The translations under genes were made by a program, and so were the position numbers. This document shows positions 34,201-42,770 of a stretch of DNA of 56,904 nt, piece after piece. Numbering within the stretch: position 1 is the first letter of the stretch; each line of letters starts with the position of its first letter. The notes beneath the pieces were generated by a model, which worked only from the letters and a program-made list of their open reading frames with translations, was not told the origin of the DNA and did no database searches. Location: contig NZ_JAPFEA010000054.1 in assembly GCF_026169115.1 (NCBI RefSeq), positions 1 to 56,904 of the forward strand, in the 5' to 3' direction. The DNA is from Intestinimonas sp. (lineage in GTDB: Bacteria > Bacillota > Clostridia > Oscillospirales > Oscillospiraceae).

Positions 34201-35412
34201 TTAATATTCAGAACTGAGCAGAAAATCGGCTATGTGCATGGTCTTGATCCCCTCGTAATTCCCCCCGGCAAATTCGTCCGTTGTGAGAACATATTTGGGA
34301 TAATTGTCGTGTATTTCAAGCAGCCGCTCATATTCCCGCTTTTCTGTCTTTTCCGAATTGATCTCCTGTGTGACCTGAACATAAATTTTCTCGTTCTGCC
34401 GCACCGCTACAAAATCAATCTCTCCGTCGCTGGTCTTTCCCACATTGACGGTATATCCCCGGCGGCAAAGTTCCAGATACACAATGTTTTCAAGGCTGGA
34501 AGCCACGCTGTCCGCGTTATAACCGAGAACACTGTACCGCAGGGCGGTATCGGCCAGATAGAACTTTTCCTGCGTTTTCAGGATTTCCTTCCCCTGCAAA
34601 TCATATCTGGAACAGCGGTGAAGCAAATATGCCTTTTCCAGCTTTTCCAAATAGCTGTAAACTGTTTCGTTATCAAGGGCGCGCCGCTCTGCTTTCAGAT
34701 AATCTGCAATCGACTTTGCCGAAAAGGTGTTGCCGACATTATTAAAGGTATATTTGACAACGCGCTCCAGTTGGTCGATTTTCCTGACCTGATTTCGCTT
34801 TACAATATCTGAAAAGATCGTAGAATTGTATATATCCCGGACAACTGTGTAGATCTCATCCTGAGAAAACGCCTGTAAATGGGTAGCCGGAAAGCCGCCC
34901 AGACGGACATAATTGGCAAGCGCGGCTTTGGGTTCCCCAACAGTCGTAAACTTGCTCCTAAACATCAGATATTCGCTGAAGGACAGCGTAAAAATGCGGA
35001 AAGACACATACCGGCCAGTAAGGTAGGTGGAGATTTCCGAGGACATCATCCGAGAGTTGGAGCCTGTGATATACAGGTCAACATCAAAGTCGGACGCCAG
35101 GGAGTTTACAACCTTTTCCCATCCCTTGACCTCCTGTACCTCGTCCAGAAACAGGTAGGTCTTTCCGTCCGGGCAAAGGCGCTCCTTCAACTGTGCGTAC
35201 ATCTGCTTTGCCGTCATATCCTCAAATTCCATAGAATCATAACGGCAGCTTATCATGCGTTCAGCCGGAATATTCCGCTCGGTCTTTAACCGTTCCATAA
35301 TCATCTTCAATATTGTGGATTTCCCGCAACGGCGTACCCCTGTGAGTATCTTTACAAACGGGGTATCGGCATAAGCCATGATCTTATCCACATATAACGG
35401 CCTGTAAATCAT
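34201..35412 (-). CDS. ATP-binding protein with AAA_14 and DUF4143 domains
   Basis: 403 residues from the ATG at 35412 (GGAGGTGG upstream). AAA_14 domain: Walker A LTGVRRCGKSTILK at about 23-36, Walker B YLFLDEVQEVKGW near 95, sensor-like DLYITGSNSRM. The C-terminal DUF4143 domain (about 200-400) is nuclease-like, with GYTVNVGKTSDGEIDFVAVR fitting a PD-(D/E)xK core. Such proteins are common in mobile and archaeal genomes; suggested roles are defence or regulation. It has its own promoter and terminator. Confidence 0.85.
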   Translation of the reverse strand: MIYRPLYVDKIMAYADTPFVKILTGVRRCGKSTILKMIMERLKTERNIPAERMISCRYDSMEFEDMTAKQMYAQLKERLCPDGKTYLFLDEVQEVKGWEKVVNSLASDFDVDLYITGSNSRMMSSEISTYLTGRYVSFRIFTLSFSEYLMFRSKFTTVGEPKAALANYVRLGGFPATHLQAFSQDEIYTVVRDIYNSTIFSDIVKRNQVRKIDQLERVVKYTFNNVGNTFSAKSIADYLKAERRALDNETVYSYLEKLEKAYLLHRCSRYDLQGKEILKTQEKFYLADTALRYSVLGYNADSVASSLENIVYLELCRRGYTVNVGKTSDGEIDFVAVRQNEKIYVQVTQEINSEKTEKREYERLLEIHDNYPKYVLTTDEFAGGNYEGIKTMHIADFLLSSEY

Positions 35413-35434
35413 CGTGACCACCTCCATTGTAAAT

Positions 35435-35463
35435 AGTATATCGCAAAACCTGTTTGTGGTCAA
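35435..35463 (-). promoter_or_regulatory. Sigma-A-like promoter of the DUF4143 ATPase gene
   Basis: On the minus strand TTGACC (35458-35463), a 17-base spacer, and TATACT (35435-35440) stand about 20 bases upstream of the start codon region. Good match to the housekeeping consensus. Confidence 0.7.
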
Positions 35464-35491
35464 TTGGTTTTGCGATTACAAACCGCAAAAC
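35440..35491. promoter_or_regulatory. Operator-like inverted repeats over the ATPase promoter
   Basis: A perfect 11-base inverted repeat (ATCGCAAAACC at 35440-35450, GGTTTTGCGAT at 35466-35476) flanks the -35 and abuts the -10. A third CGCAAAAC copy at 35484-35491 forms an 8-base inverted repeat with the second arm. This arrangement would suit a dimeric repressor. Confidence 0.55.
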
Positions 35492-35533
35492 ATTTCGACA
35501 ATTTATTTGACTGCGGATTACCTCAAAAAAGTA

Positions 35534-36769
35534 CTACGGTTCCATGCCCCTGTCCTTGTGCCGTAAATACCATTCCTTTTTGGCGGCCTTGGAAAGATCA
35601 CCTCCCATAGCCTTCTGGCAATCGTCGTACTCCATACCCATGTTGACGGCGTTCTGTTCCAACGCCATCAGGATTTCACAGATCAACCGCTCTGTATAGT
35701 AGGCTTTTCGGGCCTCCGCATACTCAAAAGAGCCGGTTTCCCGATCTTTGCGGAGCATGGCGCGTATGGCCTCTAATACCTTGTTGGCAATCAGCTTGTC
35801 CGCCTCCGCGATTCCTTTCCGCCGCTGTTCCTCCACATGGGCAGGGTCGGTATCATAGAGCATGGCAAGCTGGCACTTGGCGTCCGCATACTCGTTTACC
35901 AGATCACCAATGTATTTACAGTCTGTTTTCAAGCTGCTGATAAAAGCGTCCAGTTCGGCCTTTACTTCCTCCGGCAGCAGCTTGTAGGCCAGACGGCCTT
36001 TTTTCGGCATCTTTTCTTTCAGGGCAAACAGACCGGGGATAAATCGGGCCAGCCCATCCGCACTCAAAACACCGTCCAGTGAGGCGGCTCCCAGCTCATC
36101 ATCCGTGATATGGCCGAAGGTTTCCCGCAGGCGCTTGTACTCGCTGGGATGAAGCTGCTCCATATATTGCTCAAACTCATCAACCAGATCAATGGCGGCT
36201 GCGGTAAGCTGCTCTCTGGCCCGCTGCTTCGCTTCACAATACGCCTGTATTTTCTCCGCGAAGGTGTCCCGGATCAACTGCCTGCGTATTTTATCCGGGA
36301 TGCTGGGATGCACAAACGGAACCATTGTGCGCTGGTTCTTATCCCAGAACACCACATGGATGTGCGGATGACCCCGCTCATTGTGGTGGGCGGCCACCCA
36401 TTGTAGGTTCTGAACCCGGATTCCATTATACTTTGCCAGCGTTAAAATATGACGCTCCATGTAGTCCTCCCAGGCTTCATGATCGGTCAGCCCCAGCTCG
36501 GCCGCTGTTTCCGGGGAAAAGGAGATAATTCCCCGATACATATTCACACGGCGGTAAGACAGCTCCCGCACCAGACGGGCCGCCTCCTGCCAGGTGGAGA
36601 ACTCCCGCACCTCGCCAGGTTCCAGTTTCCCGAACAGGCCGTGGCGCATCCCCTCATTCTTTACCGCGCCGGGACGTGTGGCAATATAGCCGATGTGGGC
36701 ATAGTTGCACTTGGGCGTCTTTTTCTGATTGGGGTGCCGGTGGCGCTGCTTATAGATTAGGATTGACAC
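35534..36769 (-). CDS. Relaxase (MobP3/MobL-like)
   Basis: 411 residues, GTG start behind GGGGG. The catalytic HUH motif is NERGHPHIHVVFW near 135, preceded by a helix with MYRGIISFSPETAAELGLTD. The N-terminal region CNYAHIGYIATRPGA is typical of MobP-type relaxases. The C-terminal 200 residues are helical. It would nick oriT and pilot the strand. Overlaps the RHH gene by 20 bases. Confidence 0.85.
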   Translation of the reverse strand: MSILIYKQRHRHPNQKKTPKCNYAHIGYIATRPGAVKNEGMRHGLFGKLEPGEVREFSTWQEAARLVRELSYRRVNMYRGIISFSPETAAELGLTDHEAWEDYMERHILTLAKYNGIRVQNLQWVAAHHNERGHPHIHVVFWDKNQRTMVPFVHPSIPDKIRRQLIRDTFAEKIQAYCEAKQRAREQLTAAAIDLVDEFEQYMEQLHPSEYKRLRETFGHITDDELGAASLDGVLSADGLARFIPGLFALKEKMPKKGRLAYKLLPEEVKAELDAFISSLKTDCKYIGDLVNEYADAKCQLAMLYDTDPAHVEEQRRKGIAEADKLIANKVLEAIRAMLRKDRETGSFEYAEARKAYYTERLICEILMALEQNAVNMGMEYDDCQKAMGGDLSKAAKKEWYLRHKDRGMEP

Positions 36770-37232
36770 GGCGGCCCCCTTGAACAGCCTGAATCGCCTT
36801 TTTCATTTCCTCGTCATCCAGAAAAATACGCAGAGCGTCGGCGTTCTTTTGGTTTGCAAACGCCAACGCCTCTTTTCTGGCCGCCGCCTCGATCTTCTCA
36901 AAAGAGGAATAGCGGTCCCGGTCGATCAGGTCTGCAATAATGGCGATATTGGCATAGTAGCCTGCGGCGGATATGATTGTCAGGCGGTTGATAAGTCCGG
37001 CCAGCCGGTTTCCCAGCCCCTTGATCTGGCCGCTGAGTTCCTGCCGGATCACGCCGCTTATCATGTCGATGTTCTCAGCGGTACTTTCCAAATCCAGGTA
37101 TTCATCAATCGCCCGCCGCACCTCTTTAGAGAAGTCCGTCCCATTTCTGGCCGCCAGCTTATTGAGCGCCTGAATGGTATCCGGGGGCAGATGAATGGTT
37201 TTGCGCTCGGTTCGGATCGGGGATTCTTTCAA
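36750..37232 (-). CDS. Ribbon-helix-helix relaxosome accessory protein (MobC-like)
   Basis: 160 residues; the TTG at 37232 has AGGGAGG 6 bases upstream, better than earlier in-frame starts. A ribbon-helix-helix DNA-binding domain covers about 10-45 (KTIHLPPDTIQALNKLAARN, TDFSKEVRRAIDEYL). It is followed by a helical domain (LGNRLAGLINRLTIISAAGY). Likely binds oriT with the relaxase and represses its own promoter. Confidence 0.78.
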   Translation of the reverse strand: MKESPIRTERKTIHLPPDTIQALNKLAARNGTDFSKEVRRAIDEYLDLESTAENIDMISGVIRQELSGQIKGLGNRLAGLINRLTIISAAGYYANIAIIADLIDRDRYSSFEKIEAAARKEALAFANQKNADALRIFLDDEEMKKAIQAVQGGRRVNPNL

Positions 37233-37252
37233 GTCAAGCCTCCCTTCCATAA

Positions 37253-37272
37253 GGTGTGACAAAAATCACACC
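37253..37272. promoter_or_regulatory. Operator-like palindrome upstream of the relaxosome operon
   Basis: Perfect 7-base inverted repeat GGTGTGA-caaaaa-TCACACC about 20-40 bases upstream of the RHH start codon. This is where an RHH repressor or relaxosome protein would be expected to bind. Confidence 0.6.
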
Positions 37273-37465
37273 AAAATCAAAAAATCATACCTTGTAAAAT
37301 TCTCAAAAAAACCGTTGAAAGCACGGCTTTCAAGCAGTCGGCCCGCCGTCAGGTATGACGGCTATTCCTGCCTTAACCAGGAAATCGCAGGCGGGGTCTG
37401 CGGTTTCCCGGCTGCGGGGCGCCCCGGCGGGGCGATCAGTACGGATGAAAAGAGAAGTGAGAGAG
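37273..37465. other. Candidate oriT region
   Basis: About 190 bases without a gene, next to the RHH and relaxase genes. It contains three perfect inverted repeats: 8-base arms at 37315-37322/37326-37333, 7-base arms at 37345-37351/37356-37362, and 6-base arms at 37365-37370/37378-37383. A GC-rich block follows (37400-37435). Clustered hairpins beside a relaxase operon are the usual oriT layout. The nick site cannot be assigned from sequence alone. Confidence 0.5.
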
Positions 37466-38380
37466 TCAGCGGTCCAGTTCGTCCTCTGGTTCCTCGGCGG
37501 GTTCCCAATCCGTGAAGATCTCCGCCATGATCTCCGCCATGATCTGCTCCTTGTCCCCACGGGTGGAGCTGCCCTGCGTCTCATAATCCCGCAGAGCGTT
37601 CATCCGCTCCGGGATGGTGAAGAACGCAAAGCGCCCGTCCTTCATCTGCGTCAAAAGCCGCATTTCATAGCCGGATGTGGGGTCCATACTGTCCATCAGT
37701 TCTTCCAGCGTCCCCACCTTTTCCGCCGCTTCTCGGACAATGGAGCGGAACATATCGGACGGAATCTCCGCATTCCAGACAGCGTAATCATCGCGTCCGT
37801 GGCAGGTGATGGTCTGGATGGCTGTGCAGGGGGCACCAGCGAACCTCTCCAGAGCTGAGGACAACAGTACCTCGGTTTCCGGTTCCAGATAGCCGCACAG
37901 ATCCAGTTCCACCGAATTTGTGACGGCTGTAGCCTCTTTCTCAGTCAGCACGATGTCCATACTGTTCCTCTCATAAGAAAAGCCTCGCCCATTCAGCATC
38001 AGGGAACACTCGGCGGCGATGCGGAACATTCGGAAATAATCGTCTGCCGTTTCGCCCAGCGTCTTGCCAGTGGCAAACGATTGGAAATATCGTTTGCCAT
38101 CGCTGTCCCGGCAGGCCAGGGAAATATCCAGATAGATTCCCTCGCTGGAGCCGAAATTCGGGATACAAAGGGCTTCTTCAAATTCAGGAAGTTCGCCGGT
38201 CAATCCCTCATACTTGCCGGAGAACGAAAAGTATTCATCCGGGAGAAGCCCTTTCATTTCCAAATGCGTTTTCAGCTTATCAAAGGTTTCCTTGGCGTCA
38301 GCCATACCGATGTGTTTGACACGGTGGTTCTCATCCGGTTCACTCCATCGGTCCAGCTCAAAGGTCTGTATTTTTGCCAC
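37466..38380 (-). CDS. Hypothetical cargo protein
   Basis: 304 residues; the GTG at 38380 is 6 bases after GGAGGC, while the TTG at 38386 is too close to it. Begins VAKIQTFELDRWSEPDENHR. Acidic and mixed alpha/beta, with FSFSGKYEGLTGELPEFEEA and VLTEKEATAVTNSVELDLCG. The tail EPAEEPEDELDR is acidic but not the exact shared motif. A short direct repeat encodes IMAEIMAEI near the end. Not recognised. Confidence 0.6.
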   Translation of the reverse strand: MAKIQTFELDRWSEPDENHRVKHIGMADAKETFDKLKTHLEMKGLLPDEYFSFSGKYEGLTGELPEFEEALCIPNFGSSEGIYLDISLACRDSDGKRYFQSFATGKTLGETADDYFRMFRIAAECSLMLNGRGFSYERNSMDIVLTEKEATAVTNSVELDLCGYLEPETEVLLSSALERFAGAPCTAIQTITCHGRDDYAVWNAEIPSDMFRSIVREAAEKVGTLEELMDSMDPTSGYEMRLLTQMKDGRFAFFTIPERMNALRDYETQGSSTRGDKEQIMAEIMAEIFTDWEPAEEPEDELDR

Positions 38381-38382
38381 AA

Positions 38383-39453
38383 TCAAGCCTCCATTTCCTG
38401 TTCATCTTCGTTTTCAGGTTCTTCAGCAGCGTCCCTGTTAAACTCCGCCTCCAGCTCCGCCATACGCAGGCGGTCTAAATCCTCCACGGTGCGGCCTTTC
38501 CGCCGCTCCATCAGGTCAGTGTTAAAATCATTCAGATGGGGAACATGGACGGCGCACTGAAATCCCCGCCCAGTATATTCCCGTACCCACTTGGCCGCCG
38601 TAAGCTGCCCCCAATTCCGAAACTGCCCGTCCTTGTCACGGGCCAGATAGTCGTTGTCCACCGCAAATACCAGCCGCCTGATCTGCGGATGCCCTTCCAG
38701 ATAGCGGTTAATGGCTCCGTTCCACAGACAGCCGGTGGAGATGCGGTGGTCCTCCATCCAGTCCCGCCCGTAAAAGTCAGCGGTGATGGACGCATGGCTC
38801 ATCAGGTCGATAGGAGCCTCGGTGACGATCAGCAGGTCGCTTGTTCCCTCATGGAAAAAGGGGTAGCTTTTATCAGAGCCGGTAGCGTCCATCTTGAATG
38901 AGCTGTTTTCTCTGGCCGCCCGCATGGAGCAGTACCGGGGCGCTCCCTCGGTGTCATAACCCACAAACACGCAGTTTCCGTGCTTTTTCTCCTGATAGAT
39001 CATTTTCCGGTTCATAAAATGGCTGACGATTGGGGAGCTGATACCTCGGACGGACACCAGATACCAATAGGCCCGCTTCATGTTGTCTGCCTTGTCCGGC
39101 AGCTCCAGCGGCCCGCGCTCCTTCTTCTCATAGGGCGTTACCTGTCGGGCTTCTGCCGCATATTCCTTGCCAATCAGCTTTCCCACCGCCTCTGGAAAGG
39201 ATAAGTTTTCCTCCCGCATAACAAAATCAATGGCTCCGCCCTTGATACCGTCATCCGGCCCCGTCCACTGGAAAAAGCGGTTGTTCTCCGGGAAGATATA
39301 CAGGCCGCCGCTGTGCTTCATGTGGACGGCCTTGCGGCCTGCCTTTTCCGGCTCATAGCCATATCCACGGGCAAGAGAGAGAATATCCACACTGTTTGCC
39401 TGCCGTATCTCATCCTCAGTGAATTTCTGATACGCAGCGGCGCTTCTTCGCAT
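38383..39453 (-). CDS. DUF3991/Toprim primase-like protein
   Basis: 356 residues, ATG behind GAGGTG. N-terminal CHC2-like/DUF3991 region (DILSLARGYGYEPEKAGRKA, GGLYIFPENNRFFQWTG, GGAIDFVMREENLSFPEAVG). Then a Toprim domain with LLIVTEAPIDLMSHAS and RLVFAVDNDYLARD. The zinc-binding Cys are absent. In ICEs such proteins may prime the incoming strand. Ends EDEQEMEA-stop, close to the shared tail. Confidence 0.8.
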   Translation of the reverse strand: MRRSAAAYQKFTEDEIRQANSVDILSLARGYGYEPEKAGRKAVHMKHSGGLYIFPENNRFFQWTGPDDGIKGGAIDFVMREENLSFPEAVGKLIGKEYAAEARQVTPYEKKERGPLELPDKADNMKRAYWYLVSVRGISSPIVSHFMNRKMIYQEKKHGNCVFVGYDTEGAPRYCSMRAARENSSFKMDATGSDKSYPFFHEGTSDLLIVTEAPIDLMSHASITADFYGRDWMEDHRISTGCLWNGAINRYLEGHPQIRRLVFAVDNDYLARDKDGQFRNWGQLTAAKWVREYTGRGFQCAVHVPHLNDFNTDLMERRKGRTVEDLDRLRMAELEAEFNRDAAEEPENEDEQEMEA

Positions 39454-39464
39454 AAATCATCACC

Positions 39465-40046
39465 TCACAGTTCCAAATCCTCTTCTTCATCAGGCAATTC
39501 CAATTCCTGTACTGCTTCCTTGTGGAAATAATCTGTTCCAGGCACAAGGCGGAACAAAAGCCCATTTTCCCACTGACAAAGGAGCTGACCGGCATCATCC
39601 ACAGACTGAACGATACCGGCCAACCCTGCGGGCGCGTCATAGTAGGGATCGCTTACCGCCTTGTCCAGAATAACTTTCGTGCCAGGGGAATATTCCTCCC
39701 GCAGCAGCTTGGATTGCTCATACAGGTATTGTGGGGACCGGGGCAGGGGCTTCCGTTCTCCCGGCCGGACAGGTTCTCCGTCCAAGTCGTACTGGGACGG
39801 GTCAGCGCCGGGGGTGTCCCAGCCGAACAGGGAGCCAGTGAGCATAGCCGCCGCCTGCGCCTTTGTGATACCCTCGTGGGCATTGAAGTAGTCTGCCAAG
39901 ACTTTGTTATACGCACGGTCGCCGGTGGAATAGGCACAGGGATAGTAGCCCTTTTCGCCGCGCCTGACTTCTATGAGCTGACCAGAACTGGGGAGAACCG
40001 TGTAACAGTGTTCCGGCAGGGATGGAGCATCATAATTCTTCCTCAT
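39465..40046 (-). CDS. DUF4314-containing cargo protein with DLEL tail
   Basis: 193 residues from the ATG at 40046, chosen for GGAGG 6 bases upstream. Begins MRKNYDAPSLPEHCYTVLPS. The C-terminal region PAGLAGIVQSVDDAGQLLCQ and ENGLLFRLVPGTD match DUF4314, a small SH3-like fold. Ends LPDEEEDLEL-stop, the clearest copy of the shared tail. Overlaps its upstream neighbour. Confidence 0.7.
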   Translation of the reverse strand: MRKNYDAPSLPEHCYTVLPSSGQLIEVRRGEKGYYPCAYSTGDRAYNKVLADYFNAHEGITKAQAAAMLTGSLFGWDTPGADPSQYDLDGEPVRPGERKPLPRSPQYLYEQSKLLREEYSPGTKVILDKAVSDPYYDAPAGLAGIVQSVDDAGQLLCQWENGLLFRLVPGTDYFHKEAVQELELPDEEEDLEL

Positions 40047-40620
40047 AGTCATCCTCCGGCTCATAGTTCGCCTCGTCCTCCGGCAACTCATTCTCGTAGA
40101 ACTCATCCAGCTCAAACCCGGCGCGGGAGATCTCCTGATCCTCCATGCCCAGATGATCTTTTAGGTGGCGGTACAGCTCCCAGCCGTCGTAGTGCGCGGC
40201 CGCCCACTCCAGCGCCTTATCTAAAATCTGGTGTGTGCGTTCTTCCGGCAGGGCCTCCAGCGTCCCGCTGCGCATCGCGTCAAACTCTTGGTCTGGCATA
40301 TTCAGGTACTTATAGGCTCTTGCGTACAGCGGTTCTTTGGCGCAGTCGGGCAGCAGAAGATTTTCCGTTTGCGCTACAAACCCATAGGACAGGTCCTCAT
40401 ATCGTACCTCACCGCTGCGGCAGGCGGCCCGGAACTGCTGAAAGCCTTTCATGTTGCTGAAACCACGGTAGTCCATGACTCCAAGGAGAATCTGAGCGCC
40501 AATAATGGCCTTCAGCATTTCCTCATCCGTAGTGGCGGCAACCAACCGCATGGTACTTCGCTCCTTGACGATGTTGCACCCATAAAGGATATAAAGCGGC
40601 TGTGTTTTATCCAGCTTCAT
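40030..40620 (-). CDS. Hypothetical cargo protein with acidic EEEL tail
   Basis: 196 residues from the ATG at 40620, which overlaps the previous stop. A second ATG at 40551 has a better AAGGAG site and may be used. Contains RLVAATTDEEMLKAIIGAQI and YAHYDG-like helical repeats. Ends with a long acidic run to YEPEDDYEEEL-stop, a variant of the shared tail. Not recognised. Confidence 0.6.
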   Translation of the reverse strand: MKLDKTQPLYILYGCNIVKERSTMRLVAATTDEEMLKAIIGAQILLGVMDYRGFSNMKGFQQFRAACRSGEVRYEDLSYGFVAQTENLLLPDCAKEPLYARAYKYLNMPDQEFDAMRSGTLEALPEERTHQILDKALEWAAAHYDGWELYRHLKDHLGMEDQEISRAGFELDEFYENELPEDEANYEPEDDYEEEL

Positions 40621-41500
40621 GATCCAATCCCTTCGTTTCGTCTCTCAATTCTTCCAGATACTCGTCAATATCCAGCTCCCCATAGCGGAACTGGAGCAGT
40701 TCCACGATAGCCGGATCGCAGTCCTCCGGCAGATAGTCTTTTACATCATCCTGCACATCCCTGATTTCCCCCAGGAAACCCCAGCAGCTATCCACCTCTA
40801 CATCTTCCCGGAATAGCTGGAACCCGTAGCACTGGCCGGTCAGGAAGTAGTCGTAGGACTTCACCTCGCCCTCCAGCACTTGGCGGGCCTTCTCCATAGT
40901 TTCAGACGTTGCCTTGCCGTACTCCGCTTCAATCCTCCGTTTATCTGCATAAATCCATCCTACCTGACCGGAATCCCACGGGCAGGAAAAGCCGGTGGTG
41001 TTCATGGTGATGCCCGAATGGTCGTAGAGATAGAGGGGCAGGATCACCATGCCCTCCATCTGCTCCACCAGCGAAAACAGTTCGCTGGTGGAGAGGGCGG
41101 AGAGGCAGTCCTCCAGAAACCAATCCGGCACATCATCTCTCAGCGAGGCGGCATAGCTGGACGATACATACCAGTCACTCTCGGAAGTCCAGCGTTGGTT
41201 CTCCAGCAGCTCCCACTCCCTTGTGGAGCGGTTATACTCCAGCTTTGCGTCCTTGGCCTTACCGGATTTGAGAAACGCAAAGACTGGATTGCTCCGGTCA
41301 TGGCTGCTGGAATATTCAGAAAACAGCAAATCCTTCAAGAAATCACGGGGTTCCTCAAAATCGTGCTTTTCACCCAGAGAGTAGCGCCCATGCCAGCAGA
41401 CCATTTTCCCCAGGCAGTCGTAATCCTCACGGGGGTTCAGGGGCATCTCATCGTCCACGATAAACAGAGTGTAGGGCGCCCTTGTTGCCGCAAGCGGCAT
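40607..41500 (-). CDS. Hypothetical ICE protein, acidic
   Basis: 297 residues, ATG behind GGAGGTGAG. Acidic, no membrane segments; contains TLFIVDDEMPLNPREDYDCL, VPDWFLEDCLSALSTSELFS and ILPLYLYDHSGITMNTTGFS. This combination looks like a conserved hypothetical family of Firmicutes ICEs, but I cannot name it. The tail (LEELRDETKGLDHEAG) is acidic without the LEL motif. Confidence 0.6.
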   Translation of the reverse strand: MPLAATRAPYTLFIVDDEMPLNPREDYDCLGKMVCWHGRYSLGEKHDFEEPRDFLKDLLFSEYSSSHDRSNPVFAFLKSGKAKDAKLEYNRSTREWELLENQRWTSESDWYVSSSYAASLRDDVPDWFLEDCLSALSTSELFSLVEQMEGMVILPLYLYDHSGITMNTTGFSCPWDSGQVGWIYADKRRIEAEYGKATSETMEKARQVLEGEVKSYDYFLTGQCYGFQLFREDVEVDSCWGFLGEIRDVQDDVKDYLPEDCDPAIVELLQFRYGELDIDEYLEELRDETKGLDHEAG

Positions 41501-41532
41501 AATGCCTCACCTCCTTGCCCGCTGCGACCACA

Positions 41533-41631
41533 TCACCGGATCGCGTCACGGTAATGCCGATACCAGGCAAAATAGAAAAAGCCGCCAATCACGGCGGCAG
41601 CGGCGGAAATACCCACAATCATTTTTTTCAT
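41533..41631 (-). CDS. Tiny single-span membrane peptide
   Basis: 32 residues: MKKMIVGISAAAAVIGGFFY then FAWYRHYRDAIR. AAAGGAG lies about 7 bases upstream. One hydrophobic span with a basic C-terminus. Third tiny membrane peptide in the element. Not recognised. Confidence 0.45.
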   Translation of the reverse strand: MKKMIVGISAAAAVIGGFFYFAWYRHYRDAIR

Positions 41632-41655
41632 ACGCGCTCCTTTCCAAAAACAGGT

Positions 41656-42750
41656 TTACAGTTCCATGTCCTGCTCGTCCTCATCCACAGCGGCAGGAGC
41701 CTCCGGGCTGACCTCGCCCTGTTCCGTAAACTGCTGCTTGGTCTGAATTGCCGCTGACAGCTTCGGGAGCAGTTCAAACATTTTCGTACTGTCACGGCTT
41801 TTTCTATAATAACGGTAGTCCCACTGTCCGCTCTCCGGGGAATAGCGGATGCTGTGCAGCGCATTGATGATCCATCCCTGTGTTTTCAGGGGGACTGGAA
41901 TCTCATGCTCCCGGAAAAGCTGCATAATCAGGGCCTTGCCGTTGACCTCCCGGTTCACCACCTCCTTTCCCGCCAGAATATCCTCCTCCGCCTCCCGGAT
42001 AGCGGCATCATAGCGGGCCTGCTGTTCCTGTTCACGCTGACACCTTTCTGCTTCACGCTCTGCTTTTCGCTGTTCATCCCGCTGATGCCGTTCCTCCAGA
42101 ATAGGGGCGTTGTGTGCCTTGGCCTCGTCATACCGCCCCAGTAGATTGGCAAAGCCCAGGTCTGCCCACCGCTTCGGATCGCCCATACTCGCATTGAAAA
42201 CCCGTTCGATCTCACCCCGGATGCCATGCTCCAGTGTGGGCAGCCATTTCAGGATTTCCTCCAGCCGGTGCCGCTGGTCGATGCCCACCATGAACCCCTC
42301 GCAGGGGATAAAGACCGGCTGAAAAAACTCCCGCTTCTTTTCCATCGTATAAAGTTCAATGCCGTTCTCGTTATAAAAGCGGTAGTAATAATGCTTGTTG
42401 CCCATCAGGTCTTTGGCAAACACCCGGTTTTCGTCCTTTTCCTTTGGCGGGAAGATGTCCTTTTTCTTTTCATCCGGCCGGGTGTAGCGAGGTGAGCGGC
42501 CGGTGCGCTCTAAACTGTCCGCGATCAGCTTTTGCACCTTTTCCAGCCCGCCATGTTTTTCAATAAAAGAAGCTATATCCGCCGCCTGCTTCAAGGGGCA
42601 GAATTGCAGGCCCGTCCTGCCCTCGTACACAGCGCCCTTGTACTGAAACAGGTCCAGGCCGAAATCGTTGTGGAACGGCTTGGCCTCCTGCACAGGGGAG
42701 AAGGCGCCTTCCCGGAAGATATAGCAAACAGCGGAATGCTTTTCACTCAT
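41656..42750 (-). CDS. Hypothetical cargo protein with coiled coil and DMEL tail
   Basis: 364 residues, ATG behind GGGAGGG. N-terminal region CYIFREGAFSPVQEAKPFHN; a central coiled coil rich in Arg/Glu/Gln (ERHQRDEQRKAEREAERCQR) at about 220-250; then VNREVNGKALIMQLFREHEI and RYSPESGQWDYRYYRKS. Ends DEDEQDMEL-stop, the shared tail. Next to the giant protein gene and may work with it. Family not named. Confidence 0.65.
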   Translation of the reverse strand: MSEKHSAVCYIFREGAFSPVQEAKPFHNDFGLDLFQYKGAVYEGRTGLQFCPLKQAADIASFIEKHGGLEKVQKLIADSLERTGRSPRYTRPDEKKKDIFPPKEKDENRVFAKDLMGNKHYYYRFYNENGIELYTMEKKREFFQPVFIPCEGFMVGIDQRHRLEEILKWLPTLEHGIRGEIERVFNASMGDPKRWADLGFANLLGRYDEAKAHNAPILEERHQRDEQRKAEREAERCQREQEQQARYDAAIREAEEDILAGKEVVNREVNGKALIMQLFREHEIPVPLKTQGWIINALHSIRYSPESGQWDYRYYRKSRDSTKMFELLPKLSAAIQTKQQFTEQGEVSPEAPAAVDEDEQDMEL

Positions 42751-42770
42751 TCAAACGCCCTCCCGCCATT

